This document shows, in pieces, positions 33,555 through 43,498 of a stretch of 64,000 nt of DNA (the first letter of the stretch is position 1; each line of letters starts with the position of its first letter). Below the pieces are notes generated by a model that searched no databases, was not told the DNA's origin, and saw only the letters and a list, made by a program, of their open reading frames with translations. The stretch spans positions 62,001 to 126,000 of the forward strand of contig NZ_QMHO01000010.1 of NCBI RefSeq assembly GCF_003313505.1. Reading direction: 5' to 3'. Position numbers and translations under genes: made by a program. Source of the stretch: Pedobacter nanyangensis. Lineage in GTDB: Bacteria > Bacteroidota > Bacteroidia > Sphingobacteriales > Sphingobacteriaceae.

Positions 33555-35873
33555 TTAGGCCAAAACTGCGTTTGATATTTGCAACTCGGCGTTACCTAGC
33601 AATTGATAGTCTTTATCTAATACTTGTAAGGCTATCGACTGGTTAGACGTATTAACGATATGAATTTGCTCTTTACTGATATTGACTTTGATTGTTGCGC
33701 CCCTGAAACCCACGGTAAAAGAGAAAGATTGCCATTTTTTCGGCACAAACGGATTGAATATCAGTTTGTTGTTACGCACCCGCATACCTGCAAAGCCTTC
33801 TACCACACTCATCCACGTACCAGCCATAGAGGTGATGTGCAAACCATCTTCGGTATCGTTATTGTAATCATCTAAATCTAAGCGTGAAGTGCGAAGGTAA
33901 AACTCGTAAGCTCTTGCTTCGTCGTGCAATTTGGCGGCCAAAATGCTGTGCACGCATGGCGATAAGGAACTTTCATGTACTGTACGCGGTTCGTAAAAAT
34001 CGAAACTGCGCTTGTGCATATCAAAATCAAAATCATCCTCAAAAAAGTAAAAGCCTTGCAAAACATCAGCTTGTTTAATGAAACACGAACGTAAAATTCT
34101 GTCCCAGCTCCATTTTTGGTTCAATGGGCGATCTTCCGCTGGCAAATCTTTCACTAAAACCTGTTCTTTATCTAAGTAGCCGTCTTGTTGCAAGTACACT
34201 CCAGCCGCCTCATCGAAAGGATAGTACATATTTTCTACAATATGCTGCCAGGTTGCAAATTCATCATCAGAAAAGTGAAGCTTATGCTGCAATTCTTGAT
34301 GGCGTAGCGGCTGATTTAGCTTTACCCAGTTTGTAGACTCTTGGGCATACTTTAAGCACCAAACGGCTAAATAGTTAGTGTACCAATTGTTATTGATGTT
34401 ATTTTCGTACTCATTTGGTCCGGTAACACCAAGCATTACATATTGCTTTTTAGCTTGGCTCCAGTTAATACGCTGTTTCCAGAAACGTGCAATTGCAATT
34501 AATACCTCCAATCCGTATTGCGCTAGGTATTCAGTGTCGCCGGTGTAACGAATATAATTGAAAATAGCATAAGCTATAGCACCATTTCTATGTATTTCCT
34601 CAAAGGTAATTTCCCACTCATTATGGCATTCTTCGCCATTAATGGTTACCATTGGGTATAAAGCCGCACCATCGGTAAAGCCTAGTTTTTGGGCATTTTC
34701 TATGGCTTTGTCTAATTGTTTGTAGCGATAGATTAGCAAATTTTTACTTACCTCTTGCGGCGCAGTTGCCAGATAGAACGGTACGCAATACGCTTCAGTA
34801 TCCCAATAGGTAGAGCCACCATATTTCTCACCCGTAAATCCTTTCGGCCCAATATTCAAACGATCGTCGGTACCGGTATAGGTTTGAAATAATTGAAAGA
34901 TATTAAAGCGGATGGCTTGTTGGGCTGCTACATCGCCTTCAATTACGATATCGCTTTCCTGCCATTTTTTAGCCCAAGCCTGCTGCTGCTCTTGAAAAAG
35001 CCGTTCGAAACCTTTAGATACCGCAGCTTCCAACGATTTTTTAGTTGCGTTTAACAGCTTGCTTGTATCGTAATTTTGTGAAGATAGAATTACCGCTGTT
35101 TTAATGAGAGTAATTTCATCGCCTTTGGCCAAAGCTAAATTAAATTGCTGTCCAATATATTTCTCGCTACGGATGGTTTGAAGTTCGCAGTCTTGGTTTG
35201 TGCCATTTTTAGCTATTGCGATGTGCGCCCCGGTACAAACCTCGAAACCACTTTTCTTTGTCCTCAGTGTCAAATAGCAGGCGTTTTGCTCATCTGCATC
35301 AGCTACAAAATCCCAAAATTTTTCGTCGTAATTACTGTCTTGGTTTTTTATGTCGCCGTCTAGGTATGATGTTACGGTCAATTGCCCATCAAAATTTAGC
35401 GCTTTAAGTTGATAATGGATAGCGCCAACCTCATCATCAGCAATACTGCAAAAACGTAAGGCCTTCACCCCTACCTCATAGCCATTTTGCAGAGTTGCTT
35501 TAAAATTGCGTTCTAAATAACCTTCTTTCATGTGTAGCACACGCGAAAACTCGGTAACATCAGCTTTTGCCAAGTCTAATTCCACACCATCAATGGTAAT
35601 AAAAATACCAATCCAATTGGTGGCATTAAGCACCTTAGCAAAATATTCAGGGTAGCCGTTTTTCCACCAGCCTACCCGGGTTTTATCGGGATAATAAACA
35701 CCAGCAACATAGTTTCCTTGAAGTGTTTCGCCAGAATAGCTTTCCTCGAAATTGGCTCGTTGCCCCATCCGTCCATTACCTAGACTGAAAATACTTTCAG
35801 AAATCTTGTTCAAATGTGGATCAAAACCTTCCTCGATAATGTTCCATTCATGCGCTTTGATATAATTCTTCAT
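33555..35873 (-). CDS. GH65 family phosphorylase, probable maltose phosphorylase
   Basis: 772 aa cytosolic protein (no signal peptide) with the GH65 layout: N-terminal beta-sandwich (about 1-270), helical linker, (alpha/alpha)6 barrel with YWDTEAYCVPF and GVTGPNEYENNINNNWYTN around the general-acid Glu, and a small C-terminal beta domain. GH65 enzymes split maltose or related disaccharides with phosphate into glucose and beta-glucose 1-phosphate. The neighbouring beta-phosphoglucomutase gene (18 bp upstream in the operon) uses exactly that product. Maltose over trehalose, kojibiose or nigerose is inferred from the surrounding amylase genes. Confidence 0.92.
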   Translation of the reverse strand: MKNYIKAHEWNIIEEGFDPHLNKISESIFSLGNGRMGQRANFEESYSGETLQGNYVAGVYYPDKTRVGWWKNGYPEYFAKVLNATNWIGIFITIDGVELDLAKADVTEFSRVLHMKEGYLERNFKATLQNGYEVGVKALRFCSIADDEVGAIHYQLKALNFDGQLTVTSYLDGDIKNQDSNYDEKFWDFVADADEQNACYLTLRTKKSGFEVCTGAHIAIAKNGTNQDCELQTIRSEKYIGQQFNLALAKGDEITLIKTAVILSSQNYDTSKLLNATKKSLEAAVSKGFERLFQEQQQAWAKKWQESDIVIEGDVAAQQAIRFNIFQLFQTYTGTDDRLNIGPKGFTGEKYGGSTYWDTEAYCVPFYLATAPQEVSKNLLIYRYKQLDKAIENAQKLGFTDGAALYPMVTINGEECHNEWEITFEEIHRNGAIAYAIFNYIRYTGDTEYLAQYGLEVLIAIARFWKQRINWSQAKKQYVMLGVTGPNEYENNINNNWYTNYLAVWCLKYAQESTNWVKLNQPLRHQELQHKLHFSDDEFATWQHIVENMYYPFDEAAGVYLQQDGYLDKEQVLVKDLPAEDRPLNQKWSWDRILRSCFIKQADVLQGFYFFEDDFDFDMHKRSFDFYEPRTVHESSLSPCVHSILAAKLHDEARAYEFYLRTSRLDLDDYNNDTEDGLHITSMAGTWMSVVEGFAGMRVRNNKLIFNPFVPKKWQSFSFTVGFRGATIKVNISKEQIHIVNTSNQSIALQVLDKDYQLLGNAELQISNAVLA

Positions 35874-35891
35874 TTTATTGCTGATACTTTT

Positions 35892-36548
35892 TTATAATTC
35901 GTCCATTTGGTGCAAATGCGCAATAGACAGTTTACTTAAATCTGCCACTACCAGAGTAGCTTCTGTTAATATTTCGGCATGGCCGATACCTACACTTTTC
36001 ATTCCTGCCCTATTGGCGGCTTCAATTCCAGCAATAGCATCTTCAAAAACCAATGCTTCTTGGGGCAAAACCCGGAGTAATTCGGCTCCTTTTAGGAATA
36101 CCTCTGGGTCTGGTTTAGATTTGCTTACCACGTTCCCATCTACTATGACATCAAAAAAATGTGTTAAATTGGTTCTATCTAAAATCATTGCGGAATTTTT
36201 ACTGGCCGAGCCCAAACCGATTAAATAGCCTGCGTTTTTAACCTTCGAAAGAAAGTCAACTGTTCCATTAAGCACCTCCGCCGGTGTCATTTGGTTAATC
36301 ATGGCTACGTACCAATCATTTTTTTGCGTAGCAAGGCTGATTTTCTCTTCTTCCGTTTTTTGTTGTTTTCCCCAGTCCAAGATTTTGTTTAAACTCTCGA
36401 TACGACTAATTCCCTTAAGTTGTTCGTTCTGCTCTTCGGTGAAATCGAACCCTAAAGTATTGGCCAATTTTTTCCAGGCTTTAAAATGATAAACTGCCGT
36501 ATCTACCAGCACACCATCTAAATCGAAAAGGCAAGCTTTGATCTTCAT
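35892..36548 (-). CDS. pgmB: Beta-phosphoglucomutase
   Basis: 218 aa HAD-superfamily enzyme with cap domain. Motif I is LFDLDGVLVDT (nucleophile and acid/base Asp), motif II GLGSASKNS, motif III Lys in SKSKPDPEVFLKGAE, motif IV VFEDAIAGIEAA. The DLDGV form and the cap sequence match beta-PGM. It converts beta-glucose 1-phosphate to glucose 6-phosphate, completing the phosphorolytic maltose route begun by the GH65 enzyme directly downstream. Confidence 0.93.
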   Translation of the reverse strand: MKIKACLFDLDGVLVDTAVYHFKAWKKLANTLGFDFTEEQNEQLKGISRIESLNKILDWGKQQKTEEEKISLATQKNDWYVAMINQMTPAEVLNGTVDFLSKVKNAGYLIGLGSASKNSAMILDRTNLTHFFDVIVDGNVVSKSKPDPEVFLKGAELLRVLPQEALVFEDAIAGIEAANRAGMKSVGIGHAEILTEATLVVADLSKLSIAHLHQMDEL

Positions 36549-36574
36549 TTTGTGTATGTATTGTTATTACGTAA

Positions 36575-38422
36575 TTATTGTAGTTCTAAAACCAAAGTGG
36601 TTTTTGCTGGGATATTGATTTGAGTAATGTCGTTCAACAGCTCATCCGTGATTACATTCTTGGCTTTTTTGCTGCCTAAAATCATTTCGTTAAAACGTAT
36701 TGTCTTTAATGTTTTTGCTTCGGTATTTCCATTCATCAACATCATTACTTTTTTAGCATCGTTATACCTGAAATACACATAAATGCCGTCTTCTGGTATA
36801 AACTGAATCAGCTTTCCAGTTTGCAGCACCTCGTTGTTTTTACGGTAGTTGGCCAATTTTTTCACGTAATTAAAGGCATCATTTTCCTTTTCGGTACGGC
36901 CCGAAGCCACGAATTTATTCATCTTATCGCTTGGCCAACCACCTGCAAAATCGCTTCGCACCAAACCATCTGGGTTGGCATAGTTCTTCATCAGAATTTC
37001 AGTTCCGTAATACATCTGTGGAATACCACGGGTGGTGAGCAAACAGGCAATGCCAGACTTGTATTTATCAAAATCTTCGCCTACCACAGAATAAAACCTA
37101 CTGATATCGTGATTGTCCAAGAAAACCACATTCCGTGTCGGATCTTCGTACATGTAGTCGTTGGCAAGGGTGTTGTACAAGCGCACCACGCCGTCAGTCC
37201 AACCGAATTTCCCATTTAAGGCTTCGTTAATGCCCCAAAGCGTTTGAAAATCGGTTACGCCTTGCAATTGCGTATCCAAGCCCTGATTGATTTTGTTCCC
37301 TTTAGTGAAAAAAGCCTGATTAGGCACCCCATGCACCCAAGTTTCACCAAAAAAGGTAAATTTTGGATACTCCTCGATGATGCGTTCGCCCCATTCGGCC
37401 ATAAATTTCGCATCGTTGTAAGCGTAGGTGTCTAGCCTAAAACCGTCTAGATCTGCATATTCTATCCACCAAATGTGGCTTTGCGTTAAATAATTTTTTA
37501 CAAATTCATTGTTTTGGTTCAGGTCTGGCATATGTCTATCGAACCATCCATTAAGCATCAAGTCTTTATCGCTTTTGGCTACATACGGATCAAAATGCAC
37601 CTGCTCCCTGTAAGTAGTTTTGGTATAGTTTGGCCATTGGTGCACCCAATCTTTAGTAGGCATATCTTTGATGGTAAAATGTTCGGTACCGAAGTGATTG
37701 TGCACTAAATCTTTGATCATTTTGATACCACGTTGGTGGCAATCTATCACGAGTTGTTTATAATCCTCGTTGGTGCCAAAACGCGGATCTATTTTATAAT
37801 TTTCTGTGTTGGCATAGCCATGATACGAGGTTTTGGGCTGGTTATTTTCTAGCACCGGATTTAACCAGAGGGCAGTTACGCCAAGTTCCTGCAGGTAATC
37901 AAGCTTCGAAGTAATGCCTTTTAAGTCGCCGCCGTGCCTATAATACATGCTATCTCGGTTTAGGGCTGTTTCGTTCATTCCCTTCACCACATCATTCTTG
38001 CTATCGCCGTTTGCAAAGCGATCTGGCATAATAAGGTAGATAAAATCTTTATTGGTAACGCCTTGAAACTGCTGCTGACCAGCATTCCGTACTTTAAGTT
38101 CGTAAGTATATTGAGCGTATTTTTTACCGTTATAGCTAAATGAAATCTCAAACTTTCCGGCTTTGGCATTAGCCGAAATTAATAGGTCTAAAAAAAGGTA
38201 GTTGGGATTATCTACCCGGTTTATCTTTTCTAGCGTTACATCAGTATTTTCAATTTTTACTTCTGTTTTGCCGATGTCTTTACCGTGAACCAACAGCTGC
38301 AGTTTTGGATTTTTCATACCTGCCCACCAAAAAGCTGGTTCTACCCTTTCAAGTTTTGGCATTTGCGCAACAAGTACAAACGGAATAGCCAAAAACAGGA
38401 ATAATAAGGCTTTTTTCATCAT
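36575..38422 (-). CDS. GH13 neopullulanase/cyclomaltodextrinase-like enzyme (SusA type)
   Basis: 615 aa with a signal peptide (LLFLFLAIPFVLVAQ), so periplasmic. Residues about 22-120 form the N-terminal cyclomaltodextrinase beta domain (VEPAFWWAGMKNPKLQLLVHG). The barrel follows, with MIKDLVHNHF, nucleophile in GFRLDTYAY, acid/base in FFGETWVHG, and FLDNHDISRF, then a C-terminal beta domain. SusA-type enzymes cut maltodextrins that SusCD has brought into the periplasm. Its ATG follows the GH31 stop directly. Confidence 0.92.
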   Translation of the reverse strand: MMKKALLFLFLAIPFVLVAQMPKLERVEPAFWWAGMKNPKLQLLVHGKDIGKTEVKIENTDVTLEKINRVDNPNYLFLDLLISANAKAGKFEISFSYNGKKYAQYTYELKVRNAGQQQFQGVTNKDFIYLIMPDRFANGDSKNDVVKGMNETALNRDSMYYRHGGDLKGITSKLDYLQELGVTALWLNPVLENNQPKTSYHGYANTENYKIDPRFGTNEDYKQLVIDCHQRGIKMIKDLVHNHFGTEHFTIKDMPTKDWVHQWPNYTKTTYREQVHFDPYVAKSDKDLMLNGWFDRHMPDLNQNNEFVKNYLTQSHIWWIEYADLDGFRLDTYAYNDAKFMAEWGERIIEEYPKFTFFGETWVHGVPNQAFFTKGNKINQGLDTQLQGVTDFQTLWGINEALNGKFGWTDGVVRLYNTLANDYMYEDPTRNVVFLDNHDISRFYSVVGEDFDKYKSGIACLLTTRGIPQMYYGTEILMKNYANPDGLVRSDFAGGWPSDKMNKFVASGRTEKENDAFNYVKKLANYRKNNEVLQTGKLIQFIPEDGIYVYFRYNDAKKVMMLMNGNTEAKTLKTIRFNEMILGSKKAKNVITDELLNDITQINIPAKTTLVLELQ

Positions 38423-40867
38423 CTAATATTTGATTTCGAATTGTGAAACTTTGCTAGCAATGGTTAAACTTTTTACTTTACAACCAATAGTTGGGTTGGC
38501 AGTACCTTGCGGATCGAACCTAGAAATTGGCGCAATTAAGGACACAAAATCATCTTTTAAACTTCCAGATGCTTGTATGTTATCCTTGTCATCAAACCCG
38601 TGGAACACTAACTTTAGCAAGTTAAATTTAGACTTGAAATTGCCTTCAACTTTGTTAAATATAATTTTACGCTGCGTTGCATCATAACTGATTAAACGTT
38701 TATAGTAATCGCCTTTTTCGTAATTATAGGTTTCGCCATCGTCTTCATAATACGTGAAACTATTGTTTTGGTCACCTTTATAGATGTGCAATACCAACGT
38801 ATCCGTTGGCTTTTCGGCTGTTGTTTGTACTAAAGATTGCATTGGCACAATACTGCCACCTCTTACAAACACGGGCAATTGCTGTACGCTTAAGCGAAAA
38901 ATTTTCTCGGTATTGCCAAGTTGCGCAGCATCGTCATAAAGGCTGTACCAGGTGCCTTTTGGAAAAAACACTGCCCCGTACTCTTTCGTGCTTTCGAAAG
39001 GTGCTACTAAAAATGCCTGCCCAAACATAAATTGGTTCTGGAATTTGCCGTCGAAAACTTTTGCTTCGTGGGCATTTTCCAGTGCCAAACTTCTTACTAC
39101 CGGCATTCCATTTTGTGTAGCTTCGTTAAAGGTCGAATATAAATAAGGTAACAATCGATAACGCAGGTTAATGAAGTTTCTAGAGATTTCTGTTACTTCT
39201 TCGCCGTAGGTCCATGGCTCCGAAGATTTACTGTTCACCGCAGCATGGTTACGGAAATAAGGGTTAAATGCACCGATTTGTATCCAACGTGCATACAAAC
39301 TCACTGATGGGTTTCCAGTGAACCCGCCAATATCCATCCCGGTAAAAGCTACACCGCTTAAGCCTAAACTGTTCATTAAACGTACGCCCAATAACATGTG
39401 ATCTTCTTCAGATCGGTTATCGCCAGTCCAAATGGCAGTATAACGTTGCAAACCTGCATAACCGGCCCTTGTTAAATTGAACTGCCTCTTATTAGTGGCC
39501 TGTGTCATGCCTTCGAAACTTGCACGAGCCATCTGCATGCCGTAAACGTTGTGTGCCTGCTTGTGGCTTGCCAATGCACCATCGTAATTAAAAATGATAT
39601 TTGATGGCATTTTTTGACCCCAACTGGCAATTTCGTTCATATCGTTCCAAATTCCATCTACGCCGGTATTGGCAAAAAACTTAATTTTTTCGTGCCACCA
39701 GTTTCTACCCAAAGGGGATGTGAAATCTGGAAAATGGCACCAGCCCGGCCAAACCTGTGCCGTGAAATTGCTACTGTCGGTATATTTCACGAAAATGTTT
39801 TGTTTCACGCCGTCCTCAAAAGCTTCATAGCCCTTTTCCACTTTAATACCCGGGTCTACAATAACCGTAGTTCTAAAACCCATCTCCTTTAGCTTTTTAT
39901 TCATCGCTAAGGGATTTTGGAAACGCTGCCGATCCCAAGTGAATAGCTTATACTGATCCATGTAATGAATGTCAAGCGTAATACCGTCTGCAGGGATTTT
40001 CTTTTCCCTTAACGTTTGCGCAATACGCATTACTTCTGTTTCCGGATAATAGCTGTAACGGTTTTGTTGATAACCCAAACTCCATAATGGTGGCATTTTC
40101 ATTCTTCCCGTTAGGTTGGTATAAGATTTTACAACATCCGCCAGATGCGTGTGATAAATGAAATAATAATTTAGCTCGCCACCTTGTGCAGAAAAAGAAG
40201 AGAAACGATTGTTACTTGCACCAAAATTAAAATCGGTTTGATAGGTATTGTCTAAAAAGATGCCGTAGTTTAAATTATTATGAATACCGATGTAAAATGG
40301 AATTGATGAATACAAAGGATCCTGACCGGTAGAATAGCCGTAAGCATCGTAGTTCCAATTGGTATATCCATTGCCTCTTCTATCGAGGTTACCAGTTTTT
40401 TCGCCCAAACCTACAAAACGCTCACCTTGTTGCAGCTGCTTATAAGCTGTTACTTCTTCTGCTACCCAAGAGTTTTGCAAACCTTGCTCATCTTGATTGA
40501 TCAACCTACCATCTACGGTAAAAAAAGCTACCGAAAAAGGTTTCTTTTTAATAATGGTTTTAACCGAATCTGTAGCTAGCGTAAGCTCATTAGCATCTTC
40601 ACTGATTTTTACGTTTGTTTTTTGAGGCTGGGCAATGACAGCGTAAGAAAAATCTTTGGCCAATTGCTTTTTATCTAAACGCAGCCTAATTACACTCGGC
40701 GAATAAACAGTTACTTCTCCAAAGGCGTTGTCGGTTACAAAGCGTACACTTTGGCCTGCAATAGTTGTATTGGTAACACTGCCTGCAGCTAACACAGGTT
40801 TTTGTTGTGCAAAAGTTGGGTTTATCGCTATAAAAAGAAAGCATATGGAAAGAAAATATCTGTGCAT
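38423..40867 (-). CDS. GH31 alpha-glucosidase
   Basis: 814 aa with a signal peptide (FLSICFLFIAINPTFAQ). The N-terminal beta-sandwich, (beta/alpha)8 barrel and C-terminal beta domains of GH31 are in order. The nucleophile Asp is in GIWNDMNEIAS (about residue 408), the acid/base region in AIWTGDNRSEEDHM, and the substrate loop in GMDIGGFTGNPS. It releases glucose from the non-reducing ends of maltose and maltodextrins in the periplasm. Here GH31 takes the place filled by GH97 SusB in the classical Bacteroides sus locus. It is preceded by a strong hairpin that separates it from the binding-protein genes. Confidence 0.93.
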   Translation of the reverse strand: MHRYFLSICFLFIAINPTFAQQKPVLAAGSVTNTTIAGQSVRFVTDNAFGEVTVYSPSVIRLRLDKKQLAKDFSYAVIAQPQKTNVKISEDANELTLATDSVKTIIKKKPFSVAFFTVDGRLINQDEQGLQNSWVAEEVTAYKQLQQGERFVGLGEKTGNLDRRGNGYTNWNYDAYGYSTGQDPLYSSIPFYIGIHNNLNYGIFLDNTYQTDFNFGASNNRFSSFSAQGGELNYYFIYHTHLADVVKSYTNLTGRMKMPPLWSLGYQQNRYSYYPETEVMRIAQTLREKKIPADGITLDIHYMDQYKLFTWDRQRFQNPLAMNKKLKEMGFRTTVIVDPGIKVEKGYEAFEDGVKQNIFVKYTDSSNFTAQVWPGWCHFPDFTSPLGRNWWHEKIKFFANTGVDGIWNDMNEIASWGQKMPSNIIFNYDGALASHKQAHNVYGMQMARASFEGMTQATNKRQFNLTRAGYAGLQRYTAIWTGDNRSEEDHMLLGVRLMNSLGLSGVAFTGMDIGGFTGNPSVSLYARWIQIGAFNPYFRNHAAVNSKSSEPWTYGEEVTEISRNFINLRYRLLPYLYSTFNEATQNGMPVVRSLALENAHEAKVFDGKFQNQFMFGQAFLVAPFESTKEYGAVFFPKGTWYSLYDDAAQLGNTEKIFRLSVQQLPVFVRGGSIVPMQSLVQTTAEKPTDTLVLHIYKGDQNNSFTYYEDDGETYNYEKGDYYKRLISYDATQRKIIFNKVEGNFKSKFNLLKLVFHGFDDKDNIQASGSLKDDFVSLIAPISRFDPQGTANPTIGCKVKSLTIASKVSQFEIKY

Positions 40868-40895
40868 ATCGGCAAAAAAAACAAGAAAAGAAAGA

Positions 40896-40933
40896 ATACC
40901 ATCTTCGGCAAAGATTTATGCCGAAAATGGTAT
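40896..40933 (-). terminator. Intra-operon stem-loop between susE/F-like gene and GH31 gene
   Basis: On the minus strand ATACCATTTTCGGCA pairs with TGCCGAAGATGGTAT (15 bp with one T-G wobble, 8-nt loop). A T-rich stretch and a run of eight T follow before the GH31 start. It can act as a partial terminator or as a 3' stabiliser that lets susCD and the binding-protein genes be expressed more strongly than the enzyme genes. The wobble pair supports a minus-strand RNA. Confidence 0.65.
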
Positions 40934-40943
40934 CTGATATCGA

Positions 40944-42713
40944 TTAATTTTTAACTATTGTATAAGTTCTGTCGAACTCATTTAACGTAACGGTGTAATT
41001 ACCAGAAGTTGCCACGCTCATATTGCCGCCACCATCGGTAATCGTACCTGCTGCTGTACCTGGGCCATAAGTATAATCCCAAGTTCCTTTTTGCAATAAG
41101 AATTTAAATTCGCCTGCGGTTAAGTTGGTGGTTACCCGCCACACACCGCTGCCTTGATAAATCATTGCAGGTAAAGCGGCATTATTATTATCCCAACCGC
41201 CAGCTGTCGCTGCACCAATTAAGAAAACTGTTCCAGTAGTGATTTGATATTTTAGGTTTTTGATATTAGTACCGTCCCAAATTAAACGGTATAAACCTGT
41301 TGCACCTGGAACCGTCATATTGTCGGCATCGCCTTGTGTAATGGAGCCATCTGTGGTGTTTTTCACTTTACCAAAATCTTTCGATCCCGCTGCCGTACCG
41401 TCGCCCCATGCTGCACCGTCTACAAATTTCCACTGTTCGCCTGCAGTTAAGTTTACGAAGCCCATAAATTTATTGGTTCCAATTAAAGTTAAGCCTTGGG
41501 TAGGGAAAACATTAGGAGGGTTCCATCCTGCAACTGTTGCAGCGCCTACAGCACCCATCCTACCTTGTTGTATGTAGTATTTGTTGTTTTTCAAATCGGC
41601 GCTAACGCGATAATAGCCAGCTACAGGTATATCGATATTGCCGCTGCCCCCGCTTTGTAATAATTCTCCGTCTGCTGCGCCCTTGCCGTAAATTTTCTGA
41701 GATGGTGTGCTCCAGTCGGTGTTTTCACTTAAAAACTTCATACCGTCTTGTGTTAAATACACGTAGGCATAGAACGTTCCCGACAGATTTTTATCTGCAA
41801 TCATTTGAATGGCCTGAGCTGGATTCCATCCAATAGGCGTTGCGCCACCCACCATAAACAATTTTACTTCCCTAACTATGCTTAGGTTATTAACGTAATC
41901 AGAATTTTTAATATAAGTGCCAGATTTTGCTTCTACTGTCCATTGCAATTTAGCAGCCGATGATTGATCTGTAAAACCTTTTGAGCTTAACATTTGATCC
42001 ATCGCTTGGTAGCTGATGGTAAAAGTAGAGTCAGCTCCCGAATTGTTAGATGCCGCTTCGAAAATTGGTGTATCAAAACTTTCTCCTTCGCGAGCAAACT
42101 TTATTTTGTAGGTTACTGGACTGGTTGATTTTCCAGGGAAAGCCTTTTGCCATTTGAAAGTGATCAAATCTGTAGTAGAGTTAGGGTTAATCTCTACGTT
42201 GTTAGCTGAAGAGACCGGACCATAAAGTAGGAAGTTACTGATACCATCTCCAAAACGAGTAATGGAGATATTGTAGTTTGCACTTGCTACTTCTTTTTTA
42301 GTGCCGTTATCAGCCCTTACATTCCAAATCAAATCTGTTTTAACACCATCAGCAATTCCCTTTGCTTTTAAAGCATCGTCTAACTGTTTTTGTGTTAGTG
42401 TCAGTTTATTGGTTTTCCCATCATTGTCTGCTGGAATTTCTAGCAAGGGTTGTGTTAAAGAACCTGTTTTAAGCGCCGCTATAAATGTGTAAGTTGAGGC
42501 AGTTGATACACCGGGCTTAGCCGCGGTCCAAGTAATCTGCACCTGAGCATTAGGGGTTGCACTATTTAACACCAATATAGCGTTATTTTGAGGTGCCGTT
42601 AAATTAAAAGCACCTAAGGCCTCGCCCTTAGATTGGTCGTCGAAATCAATTTTCTTACATCCAAAAATTATTACCGATACTGACAGTAATAAAAAAAATA
42701 GTTTATTCTTCAT
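40944..42713 (-). CDS. SusE/SusF-family outer-membrane starch-binding lipoprotein
   Basis: 589 aa with lipobox IIFGC (Cys about residue 19). Two SusE-type domains (about residues 45-155 and 160-275, both with FTLSQ- or LTLTQKQLDDALKAKG-like ends) are followed by three repeated beta domains, seen as GWNPAQAIQM, GWNPPNVFPTQG and GWDNNNAALPAM, each like the starch-binding modules of SusE/SusF. It should hold maltodextrin at the cell surface next to SusCD. Aromatic Trp residues in each repeat fit glucan binding. It is last in the susCD half of the operon, 7 bp after the DUF4961-like gene. Confidence 0.88.
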   Translation of the reverse strand: MKNKLFFLLLSVSVIIFGCKKIDFDDQSKGEALGAFNLTAPQNNAILVLNSATPNAQVQITWTAAKPGVSTASTYTFIAALKTGSLTQPLLEIPADNDGKTNKLTLTQKQLDDALKAKGIADGVKTDLIWNVRADNGTKKEVASANYNISITRFGDGISNFLLYGPVSSANNVEINPNSTTDLITFKWQKAFPGKSTSPVTYKIKFAREGESFDTPIFEAASNNSGADSTFTISYQAMDQMLSSKGFTDQSSAAKLQWTVEAKSGTYIKNSDYVNNLSIVREVKLFMVGGATPIGWNPAQAIQMIADKNLSGTFYAYVYLTQDGMKFLSENTDWSTPSQKIYGKGAADGELLQSGGSGNIDIPVAGYYRVSADLKNNKYYIQQGRMGAVGAATVAGWNPPNVFPTQGLTLIGTNKFMGFVNLTAGEQWKFVDGAAWGDGTAAGSKDFGKVKNTTDGSITQGDADNMTVPGATGLYRLIWDGTNIKNLKYQITTGTVFLIGAATAGGWDNNNAALPAMIYQGSGVWRVTTNLTAGEFKFLLQKGTWDYTYGPGTAAGTITDGGGNMSVATSGNYTVTLNEFDRTYTIVKN

Positions 42714-42720
42714 ATCAATA

Positions 42721-43494
42721 TTAATTAAAGGTTAAATAAGCTACCTCAACTACAGGTGCAGTAGTTACTACGTTAGTCCCTGTAGCGTCTTTAATATTAC
42801 CCGAAAACTGATAGCTAAATTTAGACAGCGTTGTTCCTGCAGGAAGCGTAATTAGCTTTTCAGGAATAAAAGAATAAGAGTACAATTTATCAGACTCTTT
42901 CTTTGCAGTGATGTTTGCCCTTTGGGCGAACTGATTACCAGCCCCATCGAAGAAAGTGATGGTCACTTTCACATCGAACATACGCTGCAAATTCTGATCA
43001 GTTGCCAAGTCTTGATGAAAATAGACCGTAGCCATATCGGTCTGATCTAGCTTGGAAGGAAATATTCTGAACTGCGATGGCGAAAACACCAAGGGATCGA
43101 ACTTGTAAGGCTTAAAATCTTGGGTTTGTTTGGAACCGTCTTTTGTTTTGGCCAAAAAACCAAAGTTAATTAGCTCTGCTGGGCTTTGTGCAAACAATGT
43201 TGTAGCAATAAACTTAAAGGTAAATTTATTGGTTGCGATTTTAGTAAGCTTGGCCGCTTCAGATGAATTTCCCCACTGGCCATTTACGATAGCATCTTTA
43301 CCGCCTCCAACACCATCATTAGAGAAAGCCCAAATGTAAATATCGTTCATCCCTGCCAACGGCGTGTTAGAAACATCTAAGGTAATGGTTACCTCATCTT
43401 CTGCAGTAAACGACGCCGGACTAAAAGTTACCTGAGCAAATGCCCAAAGCGTACATAAACTAAATATGGTTGATAATAAAAACTTTTTCATCAT
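42721..43494 (-). CDS. Secreted protein with two beta-sandwich domains (DUF4961-like)
   Basis: 257 aa with a signal peptide (FLLSTIFSLCTLWAFAQ) and no lipobox Cys. Residues 20-135 begin TFSPASFTAEDEVTITLDVS, a bacterial E-set or starch-binding-like pattern. A second sandwich (about 140-257) is similar in length and includes LKTLPAG-type and YSYSFIPEKL segments. I associate it with DUF4961. It lies between the DUF5004-like lipoprotein (4 bp) and the SusE/F-like gene (7 bp), so it probably helps bind maltodextrin. Biochemical role not established. Confidence 0.65.
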   Translation of the reverse strand: MMKKFLLSTIFSLCTLWAFAQVTFSPASFTAEDEVTITLDVSNTPLAGMNDIYIWAFSNDGVGGGKDAIVNGQWGNSSEAAKLTKIATNKFTFKFIATTLFAQSPAELINFGFLAKTKDGSKQTQDFKPYKFDPLVFSPSQFRIFPSKLDQTDMATVYFHQDLATDQNLQRMFDVKVTITFFDGAGNQFAQRANITAKKESDKLYSYSFIPEKLITLPAGTTLSKFSYQFSGNIKDATGTNVVTTAPVVEVAYLTFN

Positions 43495-43498
43495 GATG

